From positions 1 to 15,717 of the forward strand of contig JAOUNC010000015.1 of NCBI GenBank assembly GCA_029881175.1: DNA of 15,717 bases, written 5' to 3'. Source of the stretch: Nitrospirota bacterium (GTDB lineage: Bacteria; Nitrospirota; Nitrospiria; Nitrospirales; UBA8639). Shown here piece after piece: positions 1-7,013 of this stretch (positions are counted from its first letter, which is position 1; each line of letters opens with the position of its first letter). Position numbers and translations under genes: made by a program. The notes under the pieces are model-generated. The model was given only the letters and a program-made list of their open reading frames with translations, was not told the origin of the DNA and ran no database searches.

Positions 1-1140
1 CTTCCCATCTTTTGGAGATGTTTGTGCCAGTGAGACAAAATCCCAAGCCTTGCCTTGCGTTGCATCGAAGGTCACTGAACGAGAGACGGGGAAGATAATG
101 GGGGTGGTGAAATCTTCCGTAATGTCGTGCGTGGTGAATGTCCGGACCATCAAGGCTGTTGGACTGCCTCGGCCTAAACGGTCTTGTTCATCAGCCAGGA
201 TGCCTGTTCCTAAATGAATGCCCCAGGGAGCCAGAAGAGGGTCTAAAGACTCTTTGCTACTTGGATCACTCATAATCAGGAGGTGGCCACCTTTTCGGAG
301 AAATTGTGTGATCCGGTCTACGTCTTCATTGAGGAGGGGCTGTGCCGGTGAAGGGATGACCAGTAATGAGGCGGTACTCGCCTGCAGATTGTTCCAGTCG
401 ACCGTCTCTATGGCATAGCCTTGCTTGGTTAACGCATCCGCAGCGCGTGATAATCCAGGTGTTTCAGTATCGGACAGGCTCTTTTCGGAATGACCAGTGG
501 TAAAGGCAATCGTTTTTTTGATGTCTCGGGTAACCCGGAGTAATGCATTGGTGACATCGGCTTCGGATGCGCGTTGGAGATAGATCTGTTGTGGGCCGCT
601 TTCAATGACAGCGGTATCGATTCGGGTGACTTGATAGGTTTTAGCCTTGTCAGGGTGTCGTTCCGGGTCAATAAAATCTACGGTCAGGCGAGGGCTTTCT
701 TTCGCATATGTGAGCAGGAGGTCTTTGTATGCGCCATATCCCGGGCTGCCTTCGCGTGTGAAGACTTTTATGGCGACTTCGCGTGGCAAGGCCCGAAGCA
801 CTTGGTAGGTTTGTCGGCTTAATGTAAAGTTTTTCGTTTCTGAAAAATCCCATTCCGGCGCATGCTTGGCTGCCAGGAAGTTGGTAAATCCTACTGCCAG
901 GCCGGCCAAAATAATCGCGAGGAGACTGTGCGTCCCTAAACGTGTCGATCGCTTTCGTGATCCTGAAACGAGCCCACGACAATGGATGCCTACATAGCCT
1001 AAGAGGCCAAGCGTTCCAATTCCCACAAGAATGGATGCCGGCGTTTCTGCCTCCGGGGCCAAGAGCGGAAGGCCTAAGCCGCCAAGCGTGAGCAAGAGGC
1101 CTGCGGCGCCCAGAATAGTGGAGAGGCGAGTTACTTCCAT
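1..1140 (-). CDS. GldG-like ABC-transport auxiliary membrane protein, C-terminus cut by window edge
   Basis: This frame is open from the ATG at 1140 to the left edge, giving 380 codons without a stop, so the protein is partial. Hydrophobic segments at about residues 8-28, 36-52 and 70-90 are followed by a large, probably extracytoplasmic part. Just after the third segment, a stretch containing FTNFLA, EWDFSETKNFTLS and a Leu-rich helix matches the start of the GldG/ABC_transp_aux family, where an Asn, Asp-Leu/Phe-Ser/Thr and FTLS pattern is typical. Later blocks (FTTGHSEKSL, LLVIPSPAQPL, GGHLLIMSDP) also fit the family. The ATG overlaps the end of the upstream permease gene by 10 bases, which suggests translational coupling. 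By family knowledge these proteins accompany an ABC-2 permease and ATPase; the substrate is unknown. The GldG name comes from gliding motility in Bacteroidetes, but homologues are widespread and gliding should not be inferred. Confidence 0.85.
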   Translation of the reverse strand, partial: MEVTRLSTILGAAGLLLTLGGLGLPLLAPEAETPASILVGIGTLGLLGYVGIHCRGLVSGSRKRSTRLGTHSLLAIILAGLAVGFTNFLAAKHAPEWDFSETKNFTLSRQTYQVLRALPREVAIKVFTREGSPGYGAYKDLLLTYAKESPRLTVDFIDPERHPDKAKTYQVTRIDTAVIESGPQQIYLQRASEADVTNALLRVTRDIKKTIAFTTGHSEKSLSDTETPGLSRAADALTKQGYAIETVDWNNLQASTASLLVIPSPAQPLLNEDVDRITQFLRKGGHLLIMSDPSSKESLDPLLAPWGIHLGTGILADEQDRLGRGSPTALMVRTFTTHDITEDFTTPIIFPVSRSVTFDATQGKAWDFVSLAQTSPKDGK

Positions 1141-1901
1141 CGGTAGGCGTCAATGGCTTGGTGAGCGGCAAACCACATAAAGGCCATTCCTGATATGTAG
1201 TAGACGAGATCCTTGACATTCAAAAGTCCACGAATCAATCTTTCGTAATGTTCGGTGAAGGACAGATAGGACAGGATCTGGCCGAGCGTGCTGTCACCAA
1301 AGGCTGAGCTCAACGCTCCTAGCAGCCAAAGTCCGAGGATGAGGCCAAAGCTTAAAAATGCCGCAATGATTTGGTTTTCCGTTAAGGCCGACGCAAACAG
1401 GCCAATGGACAGCATCAACATTCCCTGGAGTAGGAGCGCCAGATAGCCGAGAAAAACCGGTTGCCAGTCAAATGTGGCATAGGCGGAAAGCGTGAGCGGG
1501 ATAAGGCCGGTTAGTGACAAGAGCCCCCCATACACTATCGCCACGCTGAGAAATTTTCCAGAAACGATTTCATTGACCCCAATGGGTGAAGTCAGAAGCA
1601 GTTCGAAGGTCCGCAACTTTCGTTCTTCGGCAAACAGCCGCATGGTCAGTAATGGCAGAATGATGATGAGAATAAGGTTCATGCTTTGAAATAACGGTCG
1701 AAAAATCATTTCATTGAGATTCAGTTGGGCATAGGTGTTTTGTAATTGCATGAGCCGAAGCGCTTGATTGCTCGCATTGGCCACAGCCTGATAACTGAGC
1801 AGTCCAACCATGGCAAGAAAGATTGCCCCGATGACATAGACGACGGGAGAGACAAAGTAACTCCGTAACTCTTTGGCAATGATGGTGTGAACAGGGGTCA
1901 T
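1131..1901 (-). CDS. ABC-2 type permease (GldF-like)
   Basis: A 256-residue integral membrane protein, about the usual length for GldF-type permeases. It opens with a short cytoplasmic amphipathic start (TIIAKELRSYFVSP) typical of ABC-2 permeases, followed by about six hydrophobic segments near residues 18-40, 60-85, 110-132, 145-170, 180-205 and 235-252. The family-typical RLFAEERKLRTFELLLTSP motif between the second and third segments contacts the ATPase in this class. The gene lies 56 bases downstream of the ATPase gene and overlaps the GldG-like gene, so the three should form one exporter in the inner membrane. No clear Shine-Dalgarno sequence precedes the ATG at 1901. Substrate is not predictable from sequence. 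Confidence 0.9.
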   Translation of the reverse strand: MTPVHTIIAKELRSYFVSPVVYVIGAIFLAMVGLLSYQAVANASNQALRLMQLQNTYAQLNLNEMIFRPLFQSMNLILIIILPLLTMRLFAEERKLRTFELLLTSPIGVNEIVSGKFLSVAIVYGGLLSLTGLIPLTLSAYATFDWQPVFLGYLALLLQGMLMLSIGLFASALTENQIIAAFLSFGLILGLWLLGALSSAFGDSTLGQILSYLSFTEHYERLIRGLLNVKDLVYYISGMAFMWFAAHQAIDAYRWK

Positions 1902-1957
1902 GATGAAGTCAGGATAGGGAAATCTTGGGTCTCTCTTCTCATTCGGGTTTGCTGAGG

Positions 1958-2893
1958 CTAGCCTGCCGGTTTATCTGTTTTGGTGAAGACTTTAAACACA
2001 TCTTCCAGGCTGATTGATTGAGACGTTAACTCTAAGAGCCCCGCCCCACGCGTCACAATCAGTTTGGTGAGCTCTTCCCGGATGTCTTCTCCGAGATGTG
2101 TTTCCAGAACATAGGTGTTGGGAGAAGGGCCTTGAGAGACATGTATCACACCAGGAATCTTCCCAAGGGTTTCCAGTAAATCTGGATCAGACTGTTTGAC
2201 GGTCAGCTGAAGGATTTCAGATTGACGAAGCTTGGCTCCTAGCTGTTTCGGTGTATCAATGGCCATGATGTGGCCTTGATGGATAATGATGACTTTCTGG
2301 CAGATGGCGGTGGCCTCAGCCAAAAGATGCGTACTCAAGATAATGGTATGGGAGCCCGCTAGATTTTTGATCAGATCGCGAATTTCAATGATTTGGTTCG
2401 GGTCTAACCCCGTTGTTGGCTCGTCTAAAATCAAAACGGGTGGATTATGCAGTAAGGCCTGGGCCAAGCCCACGCGTTGGCGATAGCCTCGGGATAAATG
2501 GCCAATGACGCGCCCTTGAACGTCAGACAGGCCGGTTTGCTTAACAATGATTCTCATGCGTTCCTGTAATTGTTCTGGCTCAAGTCGTTTAATCCGTCCG
2601 ACAAACGTGAGATATTCGCGCACGGTTAATTCCAAATAGAGCGGAGGTGTTTCAGGAAGGTATCCAATATGCTTTTTCACTTCCCACGGTTCTTCCAGGC
2701 AATCGAAGCCGGCAATGCGCACTTTTCCGGATGTTGGGGGCATGAATCCGGTTAAAATGCGCATGGTCGTCGTTTTCCCGGCACCGTTGGGGCCTAAAAA
2801 TGCAACGATTTCTCCCTTGGGAATAGAAAACGATATATCATCCAGGGCGGTCACCTGGCCGTAGCGTTTGGTCACATGCTGAACGTCAATCAT
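1958..2893 (-). CDS. ABC transporter ATP-binding protein (GldA/CcmA-like)
   Basis: A 311-residue ATPase when started at the ATG at 2893. All ABC motifs are intact: Walker A GPNGAGKTT (residues 34-42), Q-loop region YLPETPP (78-84), signature LSRGYRQR (133-140), Walker B VLILDEPTTGLD (153-164) and the H-loop LSTHLL. After about residue 215 there is a C-terminal domain of the DUF4162 type, common in ABC-2 exporter ATPases. A longer reading exists from a TTG at 2968, but that codon falls inside the best -10 promoter box, and the extra 25 residues do not resemble the family, so the ATG is preferred. First gene of the exporter operon; it energises the permease encoded downstream. Confidence 0.93.
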   Translation of the reverse strand: MIDVQHVTKRYGQVTALDDISFSIPKGEIVAFLGPNGAGKTTTMRILTGFMPPTSGKVRIAGFDCLEEPWEVKKHIGYLPETPPLYLELTVREYLTFVGRIKRLEPEQLQERMRIIVKQTGLSDVQGRVIGHLSRGYRQRVGLAQALLHNPPVLILDEPTTGLDPNQIIEIRDLIKNLAGSHTIILSTHLLAEATAICQKVIIIHQGHIMAIDTPKQLGAKLRQSEILQLTVKQSDPDLLETLGKIPGVIHVSQGPSPNTYVLETHLGEDIREELTKLIVTRGAGLLELTSQSISLEDVFKVFTKTDKPAG

Positions 2894-2967
2894 CGAGGGT
2901 ATCCAGAGATTGTGCGGTGGAATAGAAAGAAAATAACCGTCTAGCGAATTACATCGATAGGAATTCA

Positions 2968-2997
2968 ATCATACCTATGTGAAAAAAAAACCGTCAA
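2968..2997 (-). promoter_or_regulatory. Sigma70-like promoter of the ABC exporter operon
   Basis: On the minus strand a -35 box TTGACG (2997-2992) and a -10 box TATGAT (2973-2968) are separated by 18 bases, including a run of nine T. Predicted transcription starts near 2961, leaving about 68 bases of leader before the ATG at 2893. Each box differs from consensus at one or two positions. Not experimentally supported. Confidence 0.6.
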
Positions 2998-3027
2998 GGT
3001 GCATTCTGCGATTGAGTCGTCATTGCA

Positions 3028-3055
3028 TTGACTCTTTTGACGAAAGTTGTATGAT
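3028..3055 (+). promoter_or_regulatory. Sigma70-like promoter of the Pal-like lipoprotein gene
   Basis: TTGACT (3028-3033) and TATGAT (3050-3055) are separated by 16 bases, a near-consensus pair. The predicted start lies near 3062, about 60 bases before the lipoprotein start. It is divergent from the exporter promoter; the two -35 boxes lie about 30 bases apart. Confidence 0.6.
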
Positions 3056-3123
3056 GCAGCAAAATTTTCTGAGTATGGGTGTTTTTACTGTTCTGTGGTG
3101 CCGCCATTCCAGCCTTTTCCTGA

Positions 3124-3804
3124 ATGTTCAAGATGATGAAACGATCACCTGCCACTGTGGGAATATTGTTGCTCTCCGTATTGGTGACTTTTGGCTGTAG
3201 TGCTTTTCATGAAGTGTCGGTCGTGAGCCACGGTGATGAAGTCGCTAAGATGGAAAAGCCGGTTCCTGCACGCACAAGTGGCGCTACTTCGGCTTCACCG
3301 GTTGTTGTTTCAGATTTTCCTCAGTTGGAGCCAGAGGAAGGAGTTGTGCCAACTCCTGTGATCCCTATAGATAAGCCGATTCCGATCACCCCACGAGTTG
3401 CCTCTCCGTCAGCCAAGGATTCAGGAGCAAAGGATTTTTTTGCGCAATCTGCTGAGGACTCGGTGCTTCCATGGACATTGCAAGACGTGTTTTTTGACTA
3501 TGACCGAAGGGCGATTCGGAAAGATGCCATTCCTATTTTGGAGCAAAATGCCAAGGTGCTGTTGAAGCGGTATCCCAATCGAGAGGTATTGATTCAAGGC
3601 CATTGCGATGAACGAGGGACTGAGGAGTACAATCTTATTTTAGGTGAACGTCGGGCCAGGGCCGTAAAAAATTACTTGATTGATTTAGGTGTGAAAGCGT
3701 CGCAAATGCGAGTCCTCAGCCTGGGGAAAAGTCAGCCGTTTTGTCCACAGCGGAGCTATTTGTGTTTTGGGCTAAATCGCCGGGCCCACTTTGTCCTGAA
3801 GTAA
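3124..3804 (+). CDS. Pal/OmpA-family peptidoglycan-associated lipoprotein
   Basis: A 226-residue exported protein. Residues 1-24 form a signal sequence (basic MMKR start, hydrophobic core) ending at a probable lipidated Cys25 (VTFGC). The -3/-2 residues are not the ideal lipobox, so lipidation is likely rather than certain. A Pro/Ser-rich linker follows to about residue 115. The C-terminal OmpA-like domain carries the peptidoglycan-binding signature: VFFDYDRRAI, then GHCDERGTEEYNLILGERRA, then a C-terminal NRRAHF block, as in Pal. By family knowledge it sits in the outer membrane and binds the diaminopimelate residue of peptidoglycan. No tolB or other tol gene is adjacent, so it may be a Pal paralogue rather than the Tol-Pal component. 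An in-frame ATG at 3133 is an alternative start; neither start has a clear Shine-Dalgarno sequence. Confidence 0.9.
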   Translation: MFKMMKRSPATVGILLLSVLVTFGCSAFHEVSVVSHGDEVAKMEKPVPARTSGATSASPVVVSDFPQLEPEEGVVPTPVIPIDKPIPITPRVASPSAKDSGAKDFFAQSAEDSVLPWTLQDVFFDYDRRAIRKDAIPILEQNAKVLLKRYPNREVLIQGHCDERGTEEYNLILGERRARAVKNYLIDLGVKASQMRVLSLGKSQPFCPQRSYLCFGLNRRAHFVLK

Positions 3805-3995
3805 GGCCCTGGTTCTTTGTTCTTCTGGTGCCGCGCCCGCCTAGTATTGAAGCTCATTCTTTGTCATCACTTTCATTCGTTCCCACCCTTTTGAGCTATT
3901 GTTGTCTCAAGAATCCAAGCCTATGTTAACACTGAGAATTCTTTCTGAGATTCCTAATTCGGCGGGGTCGTCTTTTCTTCTCAAGAAGGGTGTCT

Positions 3996-4367
3996 ATGCG
4001 GATTTGGATATTGGTATTTGGTTTGATCCTTGGGCTTCCGCAGTTGATCCTGGCCGAGGTCTGGGATTTCTCTTGTACGGAGGCCGTTTCATTGCTGAAA
4101 GCCGCGCAAGACCGTGTTGTCCAGAAGCATGATCAATTACAGGAAGCCAAGTTCAGTCTCAGACATGCTCCTCGGGCGTTTGATGGGTGCCGACGAAGTC
4201 GTCGAGGGTTTGACGGGGGACAGCTTCATTGTGTGACTCATCAATCACAGCATGGGGGTCTACTCAAAGATATTCTTGTCGCTCAACGGAGCCTTGAAAC
4301 GGCGCGTCAAGATTTTGATCGACATATTCAAAGCGTGCTTCAATCCTGCCCAGTTTCTCATCCCTAA
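3996..4367 (+). CDS. Secreted hypothetical protein with four cysteines and a helical centre
   Basis: A 123-residue protein that I do not recognise. The ATG at 3996 is chosen because AAGAAGG ends about six bases before it; a GTG two codons upstream would leave almost no spacing. Residues 1-20 are a clear signal peptide (MRIWILVFGLILGLPQLILA, probable cut near LILA/E). The mature part has Cys in WDFSC, DGCRR, LHCVTH and QSCPV, which could form two disulfides in the periplasm. Two Gln/Lys/Glu-rich helical stretches flank the middle pair (LLKAAQDRVVQKHDQLQEAK and DILVAQRSLETARQDFDRHI) and could pair as a short helical hairpin. No domain can be named. It stands alone, 190 bases after the Pal-like gene on the same strand. 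The intact frame, signal peptide and ribosome site make it a real gene. Confidence 0.72.
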   Translation: MRIWILVFGLILGLPQLILAEVWDFSCTEAVSLLKAAQDRVVQKHDQLQEAKFSLRHAPRAFDGCRRSRRGFDGGQLHCVTHQSQHGGLLKDILVAQRSLETARQDFDRHIQSVLQSCPVSHP

Positions 4368-4411
4368 GACTCGAGCGCCTGGCTTTTTTGTGAGGGCGTT
4401 TTATCCCTTTC

Positions 4412-4640
4412 ATGAATTTTCTCCGACGAATGGTTCTGAGCTTTTACCTCCTTGCTGGCTTCGTGCGCTGAGAAGACCTGTCTTCTCGGGTTGTCCTGTG
4501 GGTCGCCCAATCCTCAGTTTGCCAGCGTATCTTGGGTGCCCCTGGCGTCCTGAACTCCTTTGGCTCAGCTCAGGGCAAGTTTTGCGAAGGGACTGAATCC
4601 AACCCAGTGGTCTGAGCGAGGGGAGATCTATCGCTTCTGA
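4412..4640 (+). pseudogene. Possible decayed lipoprotein gene (one frameshift, one stop)
   Basis: Three reading-frame pieces join into a plausible small lipoprotein. From the ATG at 4412 the frame reads MNFLRRMVLSFYLLAGF, a signal-sequence start, and stops at 4469. One base over, the overlapping frame reads SLLASCAEKTCLLGLSCG, with LLASC as a textbook lipobox. It runs on to a TGA at 4551-4553 and then, still in the same frame, reads TPLAQLRASFAKGLNPTQW and ends naturally with EIYRF and a TGA at 4638. A shift between about 4440 and 4468 plus readthrough of one stop would give a protein of about 76 residues. The pieces have ordinary protein-like composition, but I recognise no family. Sequencing error is an alternative to decay, and chance cannot be excluded. 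Confidence 0.35.
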
Positions 4641-4716
4641 CTCAACTTGCAATGGCAACAGACTTTCTTGATATTCTTATCATCAGATAACTTCAAGATC
4701 AGGTGCATTCTGAGTT

Positions 4717-4742
4717 TTCCCCGATCGTGTATTGATGGGGAA
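4717..4742 (+). repeat. Inverted repeat / hairpin, 9 pairs with one bulge
   Basis: TTCCCC at 4717-4722 pairs with GGGGAA at 4737-4742. After a bulged G at 4723, ATC (4724-4726) pairs with GAT (4734-4736), leaving a seven-base loop. No T run follows, so it is not a standard terminator. Function unknown. Confidence 0.45.
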
Positions 4743-4751
4743 GTGCAAAGC

Positions 4752-4767
4752 GAGCAATATTTTGCTC
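4752..4767 (+). repeat. Short perfect hairpin GAGCAA-TATT-TTGCTC
   Basis: Six perfect pairs close a four-base loop, nine bases after the hairpin at 4717-4742. No T run follows. It may belong to a structured leader, or the palindrome may be a protein-binding site; nothing in the sequence decides. Confidence 0.4.
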
Positions 4768-4973
4768 ATAGGATGCCTCCTCCTTTAAAGAATCGGGGCA
4801 ATTGCCTTCTTTCTCTCTCAATCAATCCACATTCATTCAAAATCCACAGCCTCTTCAGGGGACAACTCCCTTGAAAATAGAAAAATTGGATTCTTGTGTA
4901 AACTTTAATAATTATGTAAATTACCTACGGGTTAAACTTATGTTTGGTTTAGCAATGAGGTTGGAAATGATGC

Positions 4974-5765
4974 ATGTTTAGTTTGAAAAAATTCCTGGCT
5001 CCGATGTTTTCTCCTGTGTCCCTTTGCGTTGAATTGATGGCTTTTGGGTTGGTGTTGCTATTGTTTTCGCGGAAGCAGAAGACGGGGAAATTTTTTGTGG
5101 CTCTGGGGATGATTGTTTTAGTGTTGTCTAGTTTTGAAGCCGTGTCGGGGCGGTTTTTACAAACACTGGAATCTCAATATGCTCCTTTGAATGTGGCCGA
5201 GGCAAAATCTCAGCAGAATGGGAGAATACCGACAGATTCTATTAAGTGGGTTGTGGTGCTAGCGGGTGGGGTAGCTGGGGATCAGAGCTTGCCCATTCAA
5301 CTGCAGATTTCACATTACTCGCGGGTGCGTCTTATGGAGGGAATCAGGCTCTATCGGCTTCTCCCGGGTAGTAAATTGATTTTGACGGGGGGGATTGGAT
5401 TTGATGGACCTGCAGAAGCCACGACCCTGAGTCGTGTAGCCGAAGAGTTAGGCGTCCCCAAATCGGACATGGTGCTGGAAGTGGAATCGCGTGATACCAA
5501 AGATCATCCTTTGTACATACGCCCTATTGTCAAAGAAGAGCCCTTTATTCTGGTCACCAGCGCATTCCATATGCCTCGAGCGATGAAGTTATTTGCCAAG
5601 CAGGGGTTGTCTCCTATTCCGGCTCCGGCCGGGCACTGGAAGCCTCCAAAGGAATTTTGGTCTCCCGGGAATCTTTTTCCAAATGCCTCTGGACTTCGTT
5701 TAGCCGAACTCGCCACGCATGAATATATGGGGCTCACCTGGGCGTCGGTTCGTGGGCAAATTTGA
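4974..5765 (+). CDS. ElyC/YdcF-family (DUF218) inner-membrane protein
   Basis: 263 residues, the usual size for ElyC-type members. Two hydrophobic segments (about 14-32 and 38-56) anchor it, with the DUF218 domain after residue 90. Family motifs are all present: VVVLAGGVAGD (93-103), LILTGG followed by GPAEAT (135-150), a VESRDT segment at 170-175, LVTSAFHMPRAMKLF (193-207) and a C-terminal HEYMGL (249-254). In E. coli, ElyC is linked to peptidoglycan and lipid-carrier (undecaprenyl phosphate) metabolism in the cold. The biochemical reaction of the family is not firmly known, so the role here is inferred as envelope maintenance. Two ATGs just upstream (4967, 4970) are in a frame that stops at once; the best ribosome site (GAGG, 4957-4960) is 13 bases away. 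Confidence 0.88.
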   Translation: MFSLKKFLAPMFSPVSLCVELMAFGLVLLLFSRKQKTGKFFVALGMIVLVLSSFEAVSGRFLQTLESQYAPLNVAEAKSQQNGRIPTDSIKWVVVLAGGVAGDQSLPIQLQISHYSRVRLMEGIRLYRLLPGSKLILTGGIGFDGPAEATTLSRVAEELGVPKSDMVLEVESRDTKDHPLYIRPIVKEEPFILVTSAFHMPRAMKLFAKQGLSPIPAPAGHWKPPKEFWSPGNLFPNASGLRLAELATHEYMGLTWASVRGQI

Positions 5766-5838
5766 CGGAAGGAGAAAGAAGAGTCTCATCGGGCTGACTG
5801 TGGCTACTTCTTTAACTTTTTCCCTTTTTTTTGGACTT

Positions 5839-5866
5839 TTCACATCCGATAAAGGAATGAAATATT
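5839..5866 (+). promoter_or_regulatory. Candidate promoter before the 5903 lipoprotein gene
   Basis: TTCACA (5839-5844) matches the -35 consensus at five of six positions. It is followed after 16 bases by AATATT (5861-5866), which matches the -10 consensus at four of six. The predicted start would leave a leader of about 30 bases. The surrounding DNA is AT-rich, so chance matches are likely. Confidence 0.25.
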
Positions 5867-5902
5867 GCTTTTCAAGCCAACAGGATTTTAGAGGAAGACG
5901 CT

Positions 5903-6256
5903 ATGCCGCTAACGTGTCGCAATCAACAGATATTCCCTGGAAGGGTGACTTTTTACACGAGGGCCTTGTTCTTGGTTGTCTGTTTGGGATTGTGTGGGTG
6001 CAGCATCTGGGATTCGTATGTCGAACCTGACTATCACTCTAGCCGGGCCGACCGATTGTGCCACCCCTATGGGAACTGTTCTCAAGGGGAATGGGTCGCT
6101 GTAGATGGAACAGCAATTGATTCTGGTGAAGCACATACGCAATGCATTGAAATGGCTGACCAGCGCCAGGGGAATGGATGGTGGGCGGATTCTATCTCTA
6201 GAGGCTTAGACGTTGGCGGGTGTATGGAAAGCAAAGGCTTCAGGCTTCGACCATAA
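5903..6256 (+). CDS. Small hypothetical lipoprotein
   Basis: 117 residues, family not recognised. The ATG at 5903 is supported by GAGGAAG about six bases upstream. A rather long basic leader (residues 1-20, with three Arg) precedes a hydrophobic core and the lipobox LCGC, placing the lipidated Cys at residue 33. The mature part is about 85 residues and carries further Cys in RLCHP, GNCSQ, TQCIE and GGCMES. The C-terminal pattern (Cys, Met, Ser/x, Lys, Gly, aromatic) is common at the ends of short Gram-negative lipoproteins. It lies 137 bases after the DUF218 gene and converges on the next lipoprotein gene, with 42 bases between their ends. Location is probably the inner leaflet of the outer membrane; there is no functional clue. 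Confidence 0.75.
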   Translation: MPLTCRNQQIFPGRVTFYTRALFLVVCLGLCGCSIWDSYVEPDYHSSRADRLCHPYGNCSQGEWVAVDGTAIDSGEAHTQCIEMADQRQGNGWWADSISRGLDVGGCMESKGFRLRP

Positions 6257-6298
6257 GAACGAAAACCTAGTGTTAGTTGTGTGTTTCGGTAAGTCACT

Positions 6299-6832
6299 TT
6301 ATCCTTCTAGCCCATTTGTATCAGTCGCAGTGACGCAAATTATTGCCTGGATGCTTGTTCCTTTGGGAACCGCAAATGTTATGATCTCTTGAATCTTCCC
6401 TCCCCCAAGATGACTTGTCGCAGGAATGTCTTTATATTTCACCAGCCCTTCCCCTACATCATGATAAATTGTTGTCTTCTCCAAGTTGGTTAAAGGCTGT
6501 CCATTCGCGTTGGTTGTGGGTTCAACATACGAGACCGTCACTGAAGGTTTGGAGGCCTGTACGGTAGCCTGAGCGGATGTCACGCATTTTGGTGAAGGGC
6601 TGGTATCAGGAGTAATCTTCTCCACGCGTTTCGGAGGAGGAGCGGGGGGTGAATTTTTTAAAGCTGCCGGCGTTGCAGGAGGTTTGGATTGCGGTAATTG
6701 TGAAGGAAGGCATGAAGGCCTGAGCCAACACAAGGCGGTATTGAGCCGTTCTTGGGATTCAGGAGTTGAACACCCTGAAGCAAGCAAAAGGGCAACAATG
6801 ATCCAGCCAAAGATTGAGAAGCGAGGGAGCAT
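6299..6832 (-). CDS. Hypothetical lipoprotein with proline-rich linker
   Basis: 177 residues from the ATG at 6832. A start at 6898 is possible, but it would put 22 polar residues before the signal sequence, while MLPRFSIFGWIIVALLLASG followed by Cys21 is a canonical lipoprotein signal. After the anchor come a short stretch with two more Cys, a Pro/Lys/Ala-rich linker (about residues 45-85) and a C-terminal domain of about 85 residues rich in alternating hydrophobic residues (VTVSYVEP, KTTIYHDVG, IQEIITFAVP, IICVTATD). That looks like an all-beta, immunoglobulin or fibronectin III-like fold. No ribosome site is evident. It is transcribed towards the lipoprotein gene at 5903 and away from the phosphatase gene at 7014. 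Function unknown; a periplasmic binding or structural role is only a guess. Confidence 0.75.
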   Translation of the reverse strand: MLPRFSIFGWIIVALLLASGCSTPESQERLNTALCWLRPSCLPSQLPQSKPPATPAALKNSPPAPPPKRVEKITPDTSPSPKCVTSAQATVQASKPSVTVSYVEPTTNANGQPLTNLEKTTIYHDVGEGLVKYKDIPATSHLGGGKIQEIITFAVPKGTSIQAIICVTATDTNGLEG

Positions 6833-7013
6833 GGTATGGATGGCTTTTAGGGCGTAAATTGGATCGTCCCTTTCAGACTGCTTTGGAAGAGAAGCCATGT
6901 ATCGTTGAAAAGGTATTGTACCGGGTTGTCTGACTTAGGGATATACGGATGGGCGTAAGAAGCGACATCCTTGTTTCCGTTGGGTCGATATTCAGAAGGG
7001 ATTTACTGGAGTT

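Larger units (their letters stand above)
4368..4973. other. 606-base stretch without an intact gene
   Basis: No open frame here has a convincing start, ribosome site and protein-like composition. The first half holds what looks like a broken lipoprotein gene (4412-4640, listed separately). The second half holds two close hairpins (4717-4742 and 4752-4767) and then an AT-rich run (about 4865-4925) ahead of the DUF218 gene that probably contains its promoter, although no hexamer pair is convincing. Confidence 0.5.

Noticed and set aside
668..1219. 183-residue open frame on the minus strand
   Set aside because: It is an out-of-frame shadow of the GldG-like and permease genes, rich in Arg/Pro/Ser, with no motif.
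2894..2968. N-terminal extension of the ATPase from a TTG codon
   Set aside because: The TTG lies in the likely -10 promoter box and the added residues have no family resemblance.
4647..4874. 75-residue plus-strand frame in the gene-free region
   Set aside because: No ribosome site, biased composition and no recognisable feature; it also spans the two hairpins.
5719..6030. 103-residue plus-strand frame with a hydrophobic stretch
   Set aside because: It overlaps the end of the DUF218 gene and the start of the lipoprotein gene, which have better starts and family or lipobox support.
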